DNA of 64,000 nucleotides from Arcuatula senhousia (taxonomy: Eukaryota > Mollusca > Bivalvia > Mytilida > Mytilidae): assembly GCA_963971305.1 (NCBI GenBank), contig OZ020307.1:4663501-4727500 (forward strand), read 5' to 3'. The position numbers were made by a program, and so were the translations under genes. This document shows, piece after piece, positions 43,201-52,380 of the stretch. The notes beneath the pieces are model-generated. The model was not told the DNA's origin and searched no databases. It saw nothing but the letters and a program-made list of their open reading frames with translations. Positions within the stretch are counted from its first letter, which is position 1. Every line of letters begins with the position of its first letter.

Positions 43201-44542
43201 CCCAACCACCTGACTGTTAAACCCCAGGCTAACCACGTTTTACCCTACCCGTAAGTCATTAAAGGAGATACATATTTTCAGTTTTGAGATTTCGAAAAAA
43301 ATGTGGGTTTCTCTTCCTTTACCCATTCAAACCCATGAAACTGTTACACAGTCTTTATCCCATCACTTAAATGTACACCTCTAAATTGAAATTTATATTA
43401 AATACATGTACAATTGATATTTGGGAGCAGCAGCTACTTATGAGTTGTGGTTCACAGATTTTCTGGTTTTGATTAGTTTGTTTTTGTGAATGATAACATT
43501 TGCCACGCTTTCCCTGCCTTTTTTCAAAAAAATAAACTTTAGTTGTTATTACAGTATTTGTGATAAAACCTAGCCATAGAATAAACAGAGGTTGTTCAAA
43601 ATACAGTGAGTCTGCATTTTAAGTGCTGTGATAGTACTAATTTTTTGGTAAATCCAAATTCATTTCTAGTTTGTCGGAATCCAAACTTTATAAAAAATGA
43701 AAGACCCTGTTTCTTCCCAGGATTTTCCTATGTCTGTGTCCAAAGTTATGTCTGAAAAAGGAAGCAAATTCATGTTTATTTTTCATGGATTTAACAGTTT
43801 TATGTTGTTTGACTACAAATTTTTGGTCATATAATTCATTAAATATCAAAACATGTGTGGCAAATGTTAGATAGAAATATGCATGATAAACTGTGGTTTC
43901 ATTATAATTCTTGGGGTATCAATTTTTGTGGCTTTAGTGGATGGCTTTAACGCCACTTATTTGATACCAACGAAAATGAAATTTAACATTGATTTGTATG
44001 CTGCAGGCATCAGAACCACAAATTTAAGAATCCACCAACTGATATGATTTCATCAAACAACGAAAATTGGTATCCACGAAAATAAATAAATCCACAGTAA
44101 TATATCTATATATACTCTAAAAAGAGGAATAAAATTTTTGCACTTGCTTGATTTGAAGATTTTTTGTTTATACTATAATAAAAAAATAGTTGCTGCTCGC
44201 TAGGTAAAAATCCTCTTCCCAATGAAATTGACGATTTTGGAAAAAAAAAGTAAAACAATAAAAATTTAGGAACTCTCACCCAGTTTTTGCCAAAAATGTC
44301 TGTCAAACAAGAAATCAATTTGGAGTGGCCTTAGAGGACTATTTCTTGAATTAAAAACTTTTATTATCCATCTAATAATTAAAATTTTTGTTCAATATCA
44401 CATTTTGTTTTTCAGAACATACAAGTTTATTCTCAGCTCAGGTAATTCAGATGTCCTGTTGAATTATGCTTATCTGGACGAGAGTACAGAAGTTAAAGAT
44501 GTCTTTACAGATCTAAAGAAATATATTGTGCAGCATTGTTAA
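28151..44542 (+). CDS. C17orf75: Njmu-R1 / C17orf75 homologue (10 exons), WDR11-complex subunit
   Basis: Njmu-R1 forms a complex with WDR11 and FAM91A1 that helps capture endosome-derived vesicles at the trans-Golgi (family knowledge). Exons: 28151-28248, 32118-32153, 34854-34979, 37174-37330 (3' end uncertain), 39384-39503, 39909-39973, 41522-41670, 42689-42789, 43015-43085 and 44416-44542. All phases agree and give 349 codons plus stop; human is about 396. Matching stretches are LRYYALFDYNDS, SLTVICSDVPAILETELKNL, WSCYYCMVKEKE, KYIVCFLAPEAE, ARQYLQQWHEKTLDFL, CSKFCEHWSKA and AQTDYYAYYRTYKFILSSGN. In the phase-consistent form of exon 4 codons 134 and 138 are TGA, so either the donor is elsewhere or the allele or assembly is defective. 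It is divergent from MEIOB. The acceptors of exons 4 and 7 are tandemly duplicated. Confidence 0.88.
28327..29251. mobile_element. TIR DNA transposon, about 925 bp, in Njmu-R1 intron 1
   Basis: Long inverted repeats of about 150 bp: the left arm contains TACCTGGAAAAGTAACAATA, TTATTGTTACCTGACACCGG and GGACCTG; the right arm (about 29088-29251) contains their complements in mirror order. Identity looks like roughly 75-80 percent by eye. Between the arms lies an open frame with a PHD-like C-terminus. Both arms are rich in GTAACAATAA motifs. The target duplication is not clear. Confidence 0.75.
28645..28980 (+). pseudogene. PHD-finger-like remnant inside the TIR transposon
   Basis: A 111-codon open frame ends with VCDCCLEWYHLSRVG followed by PPKATYWMCRKCSKK. 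The C-x2-C, W-Y-H and W-x-C-x2-C spacing resembles the second half of a PHD finger, but the usual Cys after WYHLS is Arg. The upstream part (HWSVLPLTLDKKKAYNVL) could be the end of a protease or transposase domain, which I cannot name. It is probably a broken piece of a transposon protein and not a host exon. Confidence 0.45.
29299..31224. mobile_element. Foldback-type element: two 0.8-kb inverted arms around a 300-bp core
   Basis: The left arm 29299-30101 and right arm 30403-31224 are reverse complements over essentially their whole length, with scattered substitutions and small indels. Matching landmarks are AACTGAGACAATAATTA at the outer ends, GGACGCCCGCTGGCCGATAA in the middle and TTCGTTATGATTTTCTCAG at the inner ends. 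The core (30102-30402) contains a frame with DLTATGGGPTIITLSSSF, which resembles a stretch often seen in Myb/SANT-like proteins of Harbinger-type elements (weak). It lies in Njmu-R1 intron 1. Confidence 0.85.
31391..31470. mobile_element. MITE family A, truncated copy
   Basis: CCTTTGATCTTTCAATTTTT then ACAAATCTCAC and AAAACTTGACATCCCTGATC match the right half of the MITE at 6120-6264. The left half is missing. Confidence 0.6.
31500..32110. other. Njmu-R1 intron 1, nothing recognised
   Basis: AT-rich intron sequence leading to the exon 2 acceptor; no repeat ends or genes recognised. Confidence 0.4.
32118..32153 (+). CDS. C17orf75: Njmu-R1 exon 2
   Basis: A 36-nt exon with acceptor TTTTTCTTGTAG and donor GTAAGA. 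It encodes INIEDIEEEENF, an acidic linker. Phase fits both neighbours. Confidence 0.8.
32380..33660 (+). repeat. Dispersed repeat with internal 175-bp units, split by a nested insertion
   Basis: ATGCCACAGCTTCTTGATAT followed by TTGGCATGTAGC recurs at about 32475, 32645 and 33556 (diverged). The third unit is separated from the others by the TCTCGCCTGC-family repeat at 32758-33507. Immediately after that repeat the host unit resumes with TATGTATTATGACCATATAT. Non-coding. Confidence 0.75.
32758..33507 (+). repeat. Dispersed repeat, TCTCGCCTGC family, copy 2 (nested)
   Basis: Starts TGTCTCGCCTGCGAAGCAGA and ends GCAGGCGAGACATACTTTAG then TGTTAACTCTTGT. It has three internal units of about 177 bp with CCTCCATATCTCAAGAACTA and GATGAAACTTGGTATGCATA, one more than the copies at 7104 and 34280. 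A GGCGGC-type microsatellite lies near the start. The 125-codon minus-strand frame within it is not a gene. Confidence 0.85.
34280..34842 (+). repeat. Dispersed repeat, TCTCGCCTGC family, copy 3
   Basis: Same ends as 32758-33507 (GGCTCGCCTGTGAAGCAGAG; GCAGGCGAGACATACTTTAG). It ends only about 11 bp before the exon 3 acceptor of Njmu-R1, so its TTGTTTCTTTACTATTCCAG boundary may contribute the pyrimidine tract. Confidence 0.85.
34854..34979 (+). CDS. C17orf75: Njmu-R1 exon 3
   Basis: Acceptor TTTACTATTCCAG, donor GTAAGT. It encodes SLTVICSDVPAILETELKNL then LSQKLIKNAVYCEAGSVSQF, closely matching the human SLSLADTNLPSEVEPELRSF region. Ends in phase 2. Confidence 0.93.
35050..36166 (+). repeat. 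GCTCACCTG family repeat with about six 120-bp internal units
   Basis: Starts TTTAGCCCACCTGGACCGAA and ends GATTCAGGCTCCTGGGAGCC then TCTTGTT. Internal units of about 120 bp carry TTGCTTGCTTAAATGTTCAG, AGCTCTACAAAAGT and GTCAGATGACCCCTTATAGG. Intronic, non-coding. Confidence 0.85.
36420..37173 (+). repeat. 45-bp minisatellite copying the Njmu-R1 exon 4 splice acceptor
   Basis: The unit is 30 nt matching the start of exon 4 (TCTCCATGATACAGTCAACA then AATGGTCATG) plus 15 nt TGATTTCTATTTCAG, a pyrimidine tract with CAG. Exact 45-bp steps place acceptors before 36679, 36724, 36769, 36814, 36859, 36904, 36949, 36994, 37039, 37084, 37129 and the true exon start 37174; more degenerate copies reach back to about 36450. 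The last three-unit pattern repeats as a 135-bp block. The seven copies from 36859 on are open in the exon's own frame, so each upstream acceptor would add 15 codons. The apparent 204-codon frame in another phase is not a gene. Confidence 0.93.
37174..37330 (+). CDS. C17orf75: Njmu-R1 exon 4 (3' end uncertain, two in-frame TGA)
   Basis: Acceptor TTTCTATTTCAG at 37162-37173. It encodes LHDTVNKWSCYYCMVKEKEV, then GGNVKYIVCFLAPEAEMLEM, homologous to the human GCYYCLFQNEK and EYVVCFLGGSEKGLEL. The only donor that gives phase 0 for exon 5 after the conserved block is GTGAGA at 37331, but TGA codons at 37313-37315 and 37325-37327 then interrupt the frame. GTTAGA at 37294 avoids both but needs an extra unseen exon. 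The first 30 nt of this exon are the coding part of the upstream 45-bp minisatellite. Confidence 0.75.
37613..39112 (+). repeat. GCTCACCTG family repeat with three internal units of about 480-500 bp
   Basis: Starts TTTTTAGCTCACCTGACCCG AAGGGTCATGTGAGC and ends CAGGTGAGCCATTCAGGCTC CTTGGGCCTCT. Three successive units carry AACCACTGAAGGGATTGCAT, TTAGGATGTCCTCTACC and AACATGGCCGCCGTTGCTAA or close variants. Non-coding; between Njmu-R1 exons 4 and 5. Confidence 0.88.
39384..39503 (+). CDS. C17orf75: Njmu-R1 exon 5
   Basis: Acceptor TTTTATGTATTTAG, donor GTAAGT, exactly 40 codons in phase 0. It encodes KTVIAEPARQYLQQWHEKTL then DFLCRCVHLLQQDMKYLL, equivalent to the human SYLSSWFEDVV...LLFQEKLTFLL. 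Confidence 0.93.
39909..39973 (+). CDS. C17orf75: Njmu-R1 exon 6
   Basis: Acceptor TTTTCCAG, donor GTAACT. It encodes ALIDGRLEFNGGEESVHFDL then I and part of an Arg codon, matching the position of the human ALSYTPVEVKESDEKTKRDI. Confidence 0.88.
40340..41115 (+). repeat. Dispersed repeat with about five 150-bp tandem units
   Basis: Starts GCGTTGCCGAAGGCGAAAGC. CCAAATGCTATGAAACTT recurs at about 40518, 40678, 40840 and 41004, with AATGTTACTTAC and a GGGGCCC-type block between. The family is also present at 2060-2400. Intronic between Njmu-R1 exons 6 and 7. Confidence 0.85.
41392..41559 (+). repeat. 104-bp tandem duplication of the exon 7 acceptor and exon start
   Basis: TTTTACTGTACAC at 41392 recurs at 41496, and GGTTTGTGAAATTGTGCAA at 41417 recurs at 41521, both with a 104-bp offset. 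The second copy is the true exon 7 acceptor. In the first copy the acceptor is preceded by AAAAAA instead of a pyrimidine tract. Its frame runs into TAA 99 nt later, so its use would truncate the protein. Confidence 0.93.
41522..41670 (+). CDS. C17orf75: Njmu-R1 exon 7
   Basis: Acceptor TGTTTAAACAG, donor GTAAGT. It encodes FVKLCNMSDIFGRGSSGSID then MLVDLSSAGKPQQKLSVKFE and DGKPIFQQE. The acceptor and first 36 or so exon nucleotides are duplicated 104 bp upstream. Confidence 0.9.
41789..42388. mobile_element. MITE, about 600 bp, TIR AGGGATGGCAA (hAT-like)
   Basis: The left end AGGGATGGCAAACTG with GGTTAATCG inside is mirrored by CCGGTTAATTGTTGCCATCC then TT at the right. AGGGATGGCA-type termini are typical of hAT MITEs (established). 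The flanks are T-rich, so the 8-bp duplication cannot be read with certainty. It lies between Njmu-R1 exons 7 and 8. Confidence 0.7.
42689..42789 (+). CDS. C17orf75: Njmu-R1 exon 8
   Basis: Acceptor CTCTTTTACAG, donor GTAATC. It encodes CSKFCEHWSKAINSVDKNSP then GEIRQAVEAFRAK, corresponding to the human SNRFCEDWMQAF...RQVLENFKLK. Confidence 0.95.
43015..43085 (+). CDS. C17orf75: Njmu-R1 exon 9
   Basis: Acceptor TTTGAATTTTCAG, donor GTATTT. It encodes FIHSINTLKRLLMEAQTDYY then AYY, corresponding to the human DTNNLKRFIRQAEMNHYALF. Confidence 0.95.
43890..44099. mobile_element. MITE-like element with CTGTGG ends
   Basis: The left end CTGTGGTTTCATTATAATTC with GGGGTATCAATTTTTGTGG pairs roughly with GGTATCCACGAAAATAAATA then AATCCACAG at the right. 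A decayed relative occurs near 13350-13510. It lies between Njmu-R1 exons 9 and 10. Confidence 0.65.
44416..44542 (+). CDS. C17orf75: Njmu-R1 exon 10 (terminal)
   Basis: Acceptor TTTGTTTTTCAG. It encodes TYKFILSSGNSDVLLNYAYL then DESTEVKDVFTDLKKYIVQ, HC and a TAA at 44540-44542. AATAAA follows at once (44543-44548) and may act as a polyadenylation signal, though it is close to the stop. Confidence 0.95.
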
Positions 44543-44905
44543 AATAAAAAGTTTAAAAAATTGAAGTATTGATAATTAGGACCCAATACCATCTATGAAA
44601 TACCTTTATTCTTTTTACCCTTAAAGTTAATTTATGACATGGTTGAAAATTTGTATTACATTGTTCAGCAACTACAAATTGCAGAGAGTCCATAGTTGGT
44701 GTGTATCCAAAGTGTATCATGGATATTCGTCATAATAAGACATTCAGGATTTTGCGATGGTAAAACATCTTGCTTGGGGTGTAGCGTTGGTATACTGAGT
44801 GGGCTGTGGCTCACAGATTCCTTGTTTATTGAAGTTTCATTCGTGGATTCATGAATCAAAAGGACAAGATATGATAAGTGCTAAAGGCCGCCTAATTAAC
44901 CATTT

Positions 44906-46362
44906 TTTAGCTCACCTGACCCGAAGGGTCATGTGAGCTATTGTCATCACTTGGCGTCCGTCGTCCGTCCGTCGTCCGTCGTCCGTAAACTTTTTAAAAC
45001 GTTAACTCCTCTGACACCATAAGTCCAATTGCAACCAAACTTGGTATGGTTGTTCATTAGCATTGGGTGCTTAGAACTGATGTGGGGATTTTTGATTCGT
45101 CGTAAAACATGGCCGCCATGGCTAAAAATAGAACATAGGGGTAAAATGCAGTTTTTTGCAAATAACTCAAAAACGGCTACAGATATCAAAATTCTGGCAA
45201 GGTAAAAGTGTTCAGCACTTCAAGATCTACCTACCCTGAAATTTTTTAGAAAATCCAACGACCCATGTAGGAGTTATTGCCCTTTTTGTGGATTTTTTGC
45301 AAATTTTGCACCTGTTAAGCTTAATATCTTGAAAACTATACTAGATATTTGAGAAATTTAAATTGCATATTGTTAAGCACATCAAGATCTACAAAATATG
45401 TAACAGGGTCAAAGTTGTAGGACCTTTCCTTTTAGGAGTTATTGCCCTTAGAACGTCAAAATTTAGCATTTTAACAGCATTTCCTCATTACATTGAAAAC
45501 ATTAACTCCTCTGACACTTTAAGTCCAAATGGAACCAAACTTGGTATAGTTGTTTATTAGCATTAGGTGTATAGAACTGATGTGGGGATTTTTGATTGGT
45601 TGTAAAACATTGCCGCTGTGGCTAAAAATAGAACATAGGGGTAAATGGCAGTTTTTTGCAAATAACTCAAAAACGGTGACAGATTTTAAAATTTTGATTG
45701 GAAACAAACGTGATCAGCACCTCAAGATCTACCAGCTCTGAAATTTTGAAGAAAATCCAACAATCAATGTAGGAGTTATTGCCCTTTTTGTGGATTTTTT
45801 GCAAATTTTGCACCTGTTTAGCTCAATATCTTGAAAACTATACTAGATATTTGAGAAATTTAAATTGCATTTTGTGAAGCACATCAAGATCTACAAAATA
45901 TGTAATAGGGTCAACGTTGTAGGACCTTTCCTTATAGGAGTTATTGCCCTTAGAACGTCAAAATTTAGCATTTTAACAGCATTTCCTCATTACATTGAAA
46001 ACCTTAACTCCTCTGACACTTTAAGTCCAAATGGAACCAAACTTGGTATTATTGTTTATTGTTATTAGGTGTATAGAACTGTTGTGGAGATTTTTTTTTG
46101 GTTGTAAAACATGGCCGCTGTGGCTAAAAATAGAACATTAGGTTAAACTGCATTTTTTTGCAAATAACTCAAAAAGGGTGACAGATTTTTAGATTTTGAT
46201 AGAGAACAAAAGTGATCAGCACCTTTAGATCCACCATATTGTTAGATGACCCCCTTATTAATCTTATGACCCTTTCAACGTTAAATAGATTTTGCCTTAT
46301 AACCTTTACTTCAGGCACATATGTCAGGTGAGCGATTCAGGCTCCTGGGAGCCTCTTGTTTA
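44906..46362 (+). repeat. GCTCACCTG family repeat downstream of Njmu-R1
   Basis: Starts TTTAGCTCACCTGACCCGAA and ends GCGATTCAGGCTCCTGGGAG then CCTCTTGTT. It contains three internal units of about 510 bp with AACTCCTCTGACACyATAAG-type text and AACATGGCCGCyrTGGCTAA. Non-coding; the short frames inside are not genes. Confidence 0.88.
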
Positions 46363-46517
46363 AAATAATTAAACTAAGGTTGAATTATTCTAGATCAGTT
46401 CTTAGATAAACAAGGTTTAGTAAAATAATATTAATCTTAACTAAATCTTGTTTATTACGTCACAGTGACATCATCAAATTATGTGAAAATGACATTTTTG
46501 TAAAAAAGTGTTAAAAT

Positions 46518-46690
46518 CATGCAAATTTTGAGTAGTTTTTGGTAAATTTAACTATGAGCCACATGGAGTACCACAAAGATATTTTTGTGGTTTGTTTCTT
46601 TATTCAAAATGATTATCTACATAAATTATTATAGTGGTACTCTGTGTGGCTCATAGTTAAATTTGCTGAAAACCACTTCAAAATTGCAGT
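46518..46690. repeat. Inverted repeat around GGTAAATTTAACTATGAGCC
   Basis: TTTGGTAAATTTAACTATGA GCCACATGGAGTACCAC on the left is mirrored by GTGGTACTCTGTGTGGCTCA TAGTTAAATTTGCTGAAAA on the right, with about 60 bp between. Probably a MITE core or a recent inverted duplication. Confidence 0.8.
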
Positions 46691-46699
46691 GTTTTTCAG

Positions 46700-48050
46700 T
46701 TTTTCATCAAATCACGAATTTAAAACCACTTTTGGTAACTATTTTACCATCATAATGGATCACATTAAACAAAATAATGTTGATATAGTAAAGTTAAACT
46801 AATTTAAAGTATATATCACATACTTTTAGTTCATTTTAATAATTTCAAAATTTTGGGGCAAAATTGGGCTCTTATCATATCTTGTCCTTTATGTTATTTA
46901 ACAACAGATGTCATTTACATTGTAACATAGAAAAAAATTATTAACAGTTTTATATTTGTTTTTTGGCCCAACAAAATTGCTAACAGAGAAAACTAGTTGC
47001 AAAAACCCAGTACTGATATCAAGGAAAGAACTTCAAGGTTGCTGGTTCTTGTCTCCAGGAATGAACAACATCAACTCTCAAAAGTAGCTAAAAGATTTAA
47101 TCCACATTGAATTAGAAAATCTAAACAACAAAAAAACATGTTCAAAGATTTTGTTGGCACAATAGAAAAAAATGAGGCATGGCATGGCGTTAGGGGAGGG
47201 ATCAAGCACAGAAGTTAACAAATGATCAACTCAGGTGGAGAGAAAATATTTCTGTTTTATTTCAACCGAGACGAAGAAGATCAAGTAATTAAGTTCTTTG
47301 ATTCAAATTTCTAGTTTTAAAAAGATTGATGTAAAACTTAATTCTTTATCAACTTTTATGAACAAAATTCAATTATCTTTCAAGAAATGAAACGTTTCTT
47401 ACAGATTCTTATTTCAGTGGAGAAAATTTGCAGGAAAAGGTGTGATAAATTGTACATAGAAATGTACAGGAATAGCAAGTTTTCTTAGATATTTTTTTTT
47501 AAGAGAAAACCAAAATAATGTCTTTTAAGTGTTTTGTTAGTAATGTTTTACAAAATTCTATCTTTATTGTTTTTTAACTGTATCAATTTTATAGGAGATT
47601 TTTCCAATATAAGCTATACAAAAATCTTGAAATTTGAGACATGATTTTTTTTAAAAAGGCAAAGTGACTGATAATTTTACTGTAGAATATGAAAGAACAC
47701 TTGTTAAGAATTATCATGATTATTGTCAAAAATATTTTTTTAAAAACATCAGAAAAAGAGTAAATGTGCATTGGCTCTACAAGTAATATTGATTGAGGGT
47801 AGAAAGTCTCTGTGATATAACAGAGCATGCACAATAAATAAACAATTATAAACAATAATAATTTATTATTATAGGAGCTTTCTCTTTTTCAATCTCGACT
47901 TTTAGAATCTGTGTAATTGTATTATGAATGGCATTCTCACAGCTCCTTTTTTAACTTGAGATATGATTTTGTCAGTTATAACATAGCCTAGTCATACTAT
48001 AGATACTATATCCTGATTGCAGGCATTGTTGTTGGGTTTTCTCACATAGG
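46700..48050. other. Intergenic sequence, nothing recognised
   Basis: AT-rich sequence downstream of Njmu-R1. No coding exon, RNA or clear repeat terminus recognised. Confidence 0.45.
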
Positions 48051-48139
48051 GTTAGCCTCGATCTGTGACCTTGGAACAATGAAGGCTCCTACCAGTGGAC
48101 TTCCCTATATCTTTAACCTTGGGACAATTGAGATTTATC

Positions 48140-48540
48140 ACATAGATCTGTAACATTGGAACATTACGTCTCACAAAGAGCTTCCCTCAATCTGAAACCT
48201 TGGGACAATGGAGTTTTATCGCATCTGTAACATTGGAACATTACGTCTCACAAAGAGCTTCCCTCAATCTGAAATCTTGGGACAATTAAGCTTTATCACA
48301 TCTGTAACATTGGAATATTACGTTTCACAAAGAGATTCCCTCAATCTGATACCTTGGGACAATTAAGCTTTATCACATCTGTAACATTGGAACATTACGT
48401 TTCACAAAGAGCTTCCCTCAATCTGAAATCTTGGGACAATTAAGCTTTATCACATCTGTAACATTGGAACATTACGTTTCACAAAGAGGTTCCCTCAATC
48501 TGATACCTTGGGACATTAGAGTTTCTTCACAGAGGACTTC
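48140..48540 (+). repeat. 78-bp tandem repeat, about five copies
   Basis: CATCTGTAACATTGGAACAT then TACGTyTCACAAAGAGCTTC recurs about every 78 bp. Diverged relatives of the unit continue to about 49030 (CTTTCTGAAACTTCGGAGCA and similar), suggesting an older, longer array. Confidence 0.8.
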
Positions 48541-49149
48541 CGTTTATCTGATCTATAAGGACAAGGGAGTTTCCTCACAAATACTTTCTTCTTTCTGAAA
48601 CTTCGGAGCAACGGAGTATCCTCACAGAAAATTTCGATCTAGTGGAGTTTCCTTGGCTCACAAAGGACTTCCTTTTATCTGAAACCTCAGGACAAACAGA
48701 GTTTCCTCACAGAGATTTTGCATCTATTTATAACCTTTGGAAAATGGAGTTTCCCTAGAGATTGTGCTTTCCTTGCAAATGACTTCTTTCTTTCTAAACT
48801 TGGAACAAAGTTTTCTCAAATATGACGTCCCTCTTTCTGTAGCCTGTGGACAATGGATTTTCCATGCAGACGGTTAAATTTCCCTTTTTCAGTAGCCTTA
48901 AGTTTCCTCAAAGAAGACTTCCTTCTTTCTGTTACTTTGGTACCATGGAGTTTCTGACCGAGGGCCTCTCTTTCTCTTACCTTGTGACATTACATTGTGG
49001 AGTGTCAATGCTCCTTTCTACCTGTAACTTTGGGACATAGTTGGTATGTTATGGGAGTAAAATCTGAATACTCATTTTCGGACATAAATGGTAAAAAAAT
49101 TATCCTTTGATTAATATTTATTCAATTACCTTTTTTTAAAAACAACATT

Positions 49150-49945
49150 TTTAGGGCCCTGCCCTATAGTTTTCACTTTGTCCGTCTGTCTGTCCGTCCG
49201 TCAATAATTCTTGTGAACACTTAAACTCAAAAATAAAACTTTTAACAACACAGTTCTCAAATTTAATAGCATGTCATAATTTGCATATTAAAATTTCATG
49301 CAAAAATGTGAAATATTTTTGGAAAAAACATAATTTTGCCATTGAAAATCATAGCTTTTGAAAATTGGACTTTGTGAACACAAAAACTCAAAAACTTTTA
49401 ACAATACAGTTCTGAAATCTTTTACAGTTGCTAAGTTGCATGCCATGATTTGTATATTAAATTTTTGTGCAAATCCGTGAAATATTTTGAAAATCACAGA
49501 TTTTGAGAATTTGATTTTGTGAACACAGTTCTCAAATTTAGTAGCATGTCATAATTTGCATATTAAAATTTCATGCAAAAATGTGAAATATTTTTGGAAA
49601 AAACATAATTTTGCCATTGAAAATCATAGCTTTTGAAAATTGGACTTTGTTAAAACAAAAACTATTAACAAAACAGTTCTAAAATTTTGTACAGCTGCTA
49701 AGTAGCATGTCATGATTTGCATATTAAAATTACGTGCAAATCTGTTTAATATTTTTGGGAAAAAAAATTCTTTTTTGATGGAAAATCACAGATTTTGAGA
49801 ATTGGAATTTTTTAATAAAACTCAAATTAACAATACAACTCTGAAGTTTGGAACATGCCTTAGTGGTTATAATCAAAGTTCGTATGATTTTGAAAACACT
49901 TCGGTTTATTGCTGCGGGGCCCTTTCTGTCAGTATTCTAGTTTGA
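49150..49945. repeat. Dispersed repeat with about four 170-200 bp units
   Basis: Starts TTTAGGGCCCTGCCCTATAG with CTTTGTCCGTCTGTCTGTCC and ends GGGGCCCTTTCTGTCAGTAT. Units contain ATGTCATAATTTGCATATTA and AAATATTTTTGGAAAAAA. Non-coding. Confidence 0.8.
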
Positions 49946-50576
49946 AATTCAATTATTTTTAAGATATCAAACGTAACATGAGAAAAAATCTAAGTTACCC
50001 TTTCTCGAGATAAATATTGACTCGATTTCTTGATATAAATCAGATGTCTAAACTAACTATTTATACAAACGGCGATAGTGTTAGTAAAAAGACTCCAAAG
50101 CAAAGTTTTGAGAAGACTATTTCAACAATCTACATTTACAGAAATTACAATTAAAAGATAAACCTCAACCGACCAATAGAGACCACATGAAGTCCACTCC
50201 TACATCTGTTGATTTAAGATAGTTTAAACATCATTTTCTGCATTTATTTGATCCATAGAATTAATTTTGCCAGTGCCACGCCTGGGGAAAGTATATTAAT
50301 GTCATATCGACAGTAGCTAGATCAGTCCATATTTGATCATTATGATTGTCCTGTTGAACATCAAATGTTATTTTAAAATGAATATATTAAATAATTGATG
50401 ATATTTTAATTTCACCATCATCATGATAATTCTTAACAGTCACAAATCACGTTAAAATGATCATTAAACCGTTAAGATGGCATTAGGGAATACATGATGA
50501 GTGATGGTAAATAAACGGTTATATCCAAGACTAATGAACACTCGGGCTGTTCTTATAGATAGAAAGGGAAGGAGAG

Positions 50577-50658
50577 ATGATGGTTTTAGGGATATTAGTT
50601 TTTGGATATTTATTTAGTTTGGTAGAGAATTTCATTGTTCCTTCAGAAAATGAACCAG
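50577..50658 (+). CDS. Possible first exon of an unidentified secreted protein
   Basis: The frame MMVLGILVFGYLFSLVENFI then VPSENEP ends at a plausible donor, CCAG|GTAATT. The hydrophobic stretch at residues 2-15 looks like a signal peptide. No downstream exon was found; the next 13 kb is a retrotransposon and a satellite, so partners would lie beyond 64000. The frame also stays open to 50825, so the splice is a guess. Function unknown. Confidence 0.3.
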
Positions 50659-51073
50659 GTAATTGTCAATTTTACTTTGTTTGCGTCCTTGGCGTATGTA
50701 AGCTGTTCACCCCCCTCAAATATATAACTTACCACAATGTATTTTTACATAGTTTACATGTGGAATTTTTGGACTTGAAATTTAGTGACCTAAATTTAAA
50801 AGTCCACATAAGATGTTTTGGATAAGATTTAAAATGTTCAAAGAAATTCTGGTTTCCTCTAAAACTTACAGGAGATTCTTAAACTGGTGTGAAATGTAGC
50901 AAACAATACTGGAAATAAAATATTCTATGTTGTTATAAAAGAAATTCAAGTTTCTCAAGCAAATTCTATTTTTTACCTATTTTTTTTGTAATTCTTTATT
51001 TTTGTATATCAGAAGACATTCATACATATATATGAAGAAAGTTTTTTTTTTGACATTTACAATAGTATTATTA

Positions 51074-52380
51074 TTACAAGTCCCCAGTCAATCCAAGATA
51101 GTTCCACTTTTCTTTAATTCTCAATTGTTCTCGAGCAGAGCAGTATTTTATAATATTTATTTCTTGTTTTGCCTGCTCTTTAATATATGAAAAAGCATTT
51201 TCAACTGTAGGGATAGCATTTTGAATCTTACACCGATAGATATAGTATTTAATAATCATAATGACACTATTAATTGAAGCTGAAAACCTCATTTGGTCGC
51301 AACCGAGGATAATTTCCCTCTCTCCTACAGGGAATTCAATATTAAAATTCTCCAAGAAGAGAGTTTGTATGGAGATCCACAGGTTTCTCACCAAATTGCA
51401 AGAGAAAAACAAATGTGTTTGTGTCTCTTTTGCTTCATTACAAAAAGAACATTGCTCTGATTCTTTAAGTTTACATTTTAGAAGATATGAATTTGTTGCA
51501 ACTATCCTATGCAATAGTTTAAATTGCAACATATTGATCTTATTGTTTTTTGTTTCAACAAAAGATCTTAAAAATATTGAATCCCAGTCAAAAGTATCAT
51601 CATTAAAGTGCTCTGACCATTTCTGCATAGCATTTTGGGGTTCCTTTTGGATATTAGAAATGAAACGTTTATAAAAATATTTACAAGTTTTTTTGTCACT
51701 TCTTACTTTTTGTATCAAAACATTTTCTATATTTCCTAACTTATCAGTGCCCCTAATACTGTTTTTCCATTTATCTGGTATGGCGTTTATCAAGCCATAA
51801 AATTCAAGATAGTTTGTCCTAAACTCATAGGTTTCCACAAACTGATCAAAAGACATCATCTCCTGACCAATTTTTAGATCATTTATAAAGAATACACCTG
51901 CATTGCACCATCGTTTGTAAAGCAAAGGTTTATTGTCTATTTTGATTTCAGGATTCAGCCACAGAGACTGACTCATGACTTCAGAGGGAACAAAGATTTC
52001 ATCATCTATGTCACCTCTTAATTTTATGAACTGTGTCAGAATGCTCCCCCAAAACGGACATAATTTTTTAGATATTGCTTTTATTGCATACTCTGAAGAG
52101 AAAAGGATCTTGTCACCACCATAGGGTGTAAGTGTGTCCATTAGTAGTAGTTTCCATTGTGATTGATTTAGTGGATCTAAAAGCTTATGTAACCAAGTCA
52201 TTTGTAATGCTGAGCAAAATGACTCAACATGTGGCATTTTTAAACCACCATTTTCATGTTCATTATATAAAATGACCCTACTAATTCTATCCCTTTTGTT
52301 GTTCCAAAGGAATTTAAAAAACACTGACTGTATTTCATTGAAAACATAAGATGGAGGCTTTGGTAAAACTGTTAAAATTT
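51074..52380 (-). pseudogene. Retrotransposon ORF2, C-terminal part after frameshift
   Basis: It continues the reverse transcriptase reading frame after a one-base shift (TVLPKPPSYVFNEIQSVFFK then FLWNN). It includes the NGGLKMPHVESF thumb-region motif common in L1-type ORF2 and a zinc-knuckle-like CSFCNEAKETQTHLFFSC (C-x2-C-x8-H-x4-C) about 75 percent along. It ends in a stop at 51074-51076 followed by an AT-rich 3' tail. Confidence 0.88.

Noticed and set aside
51261..51674. 137-codon plus-strand frame
   Set aside because: Complement of the retrotransposon ORF2 C-terminal region, which is the strand with recognisable motifs.
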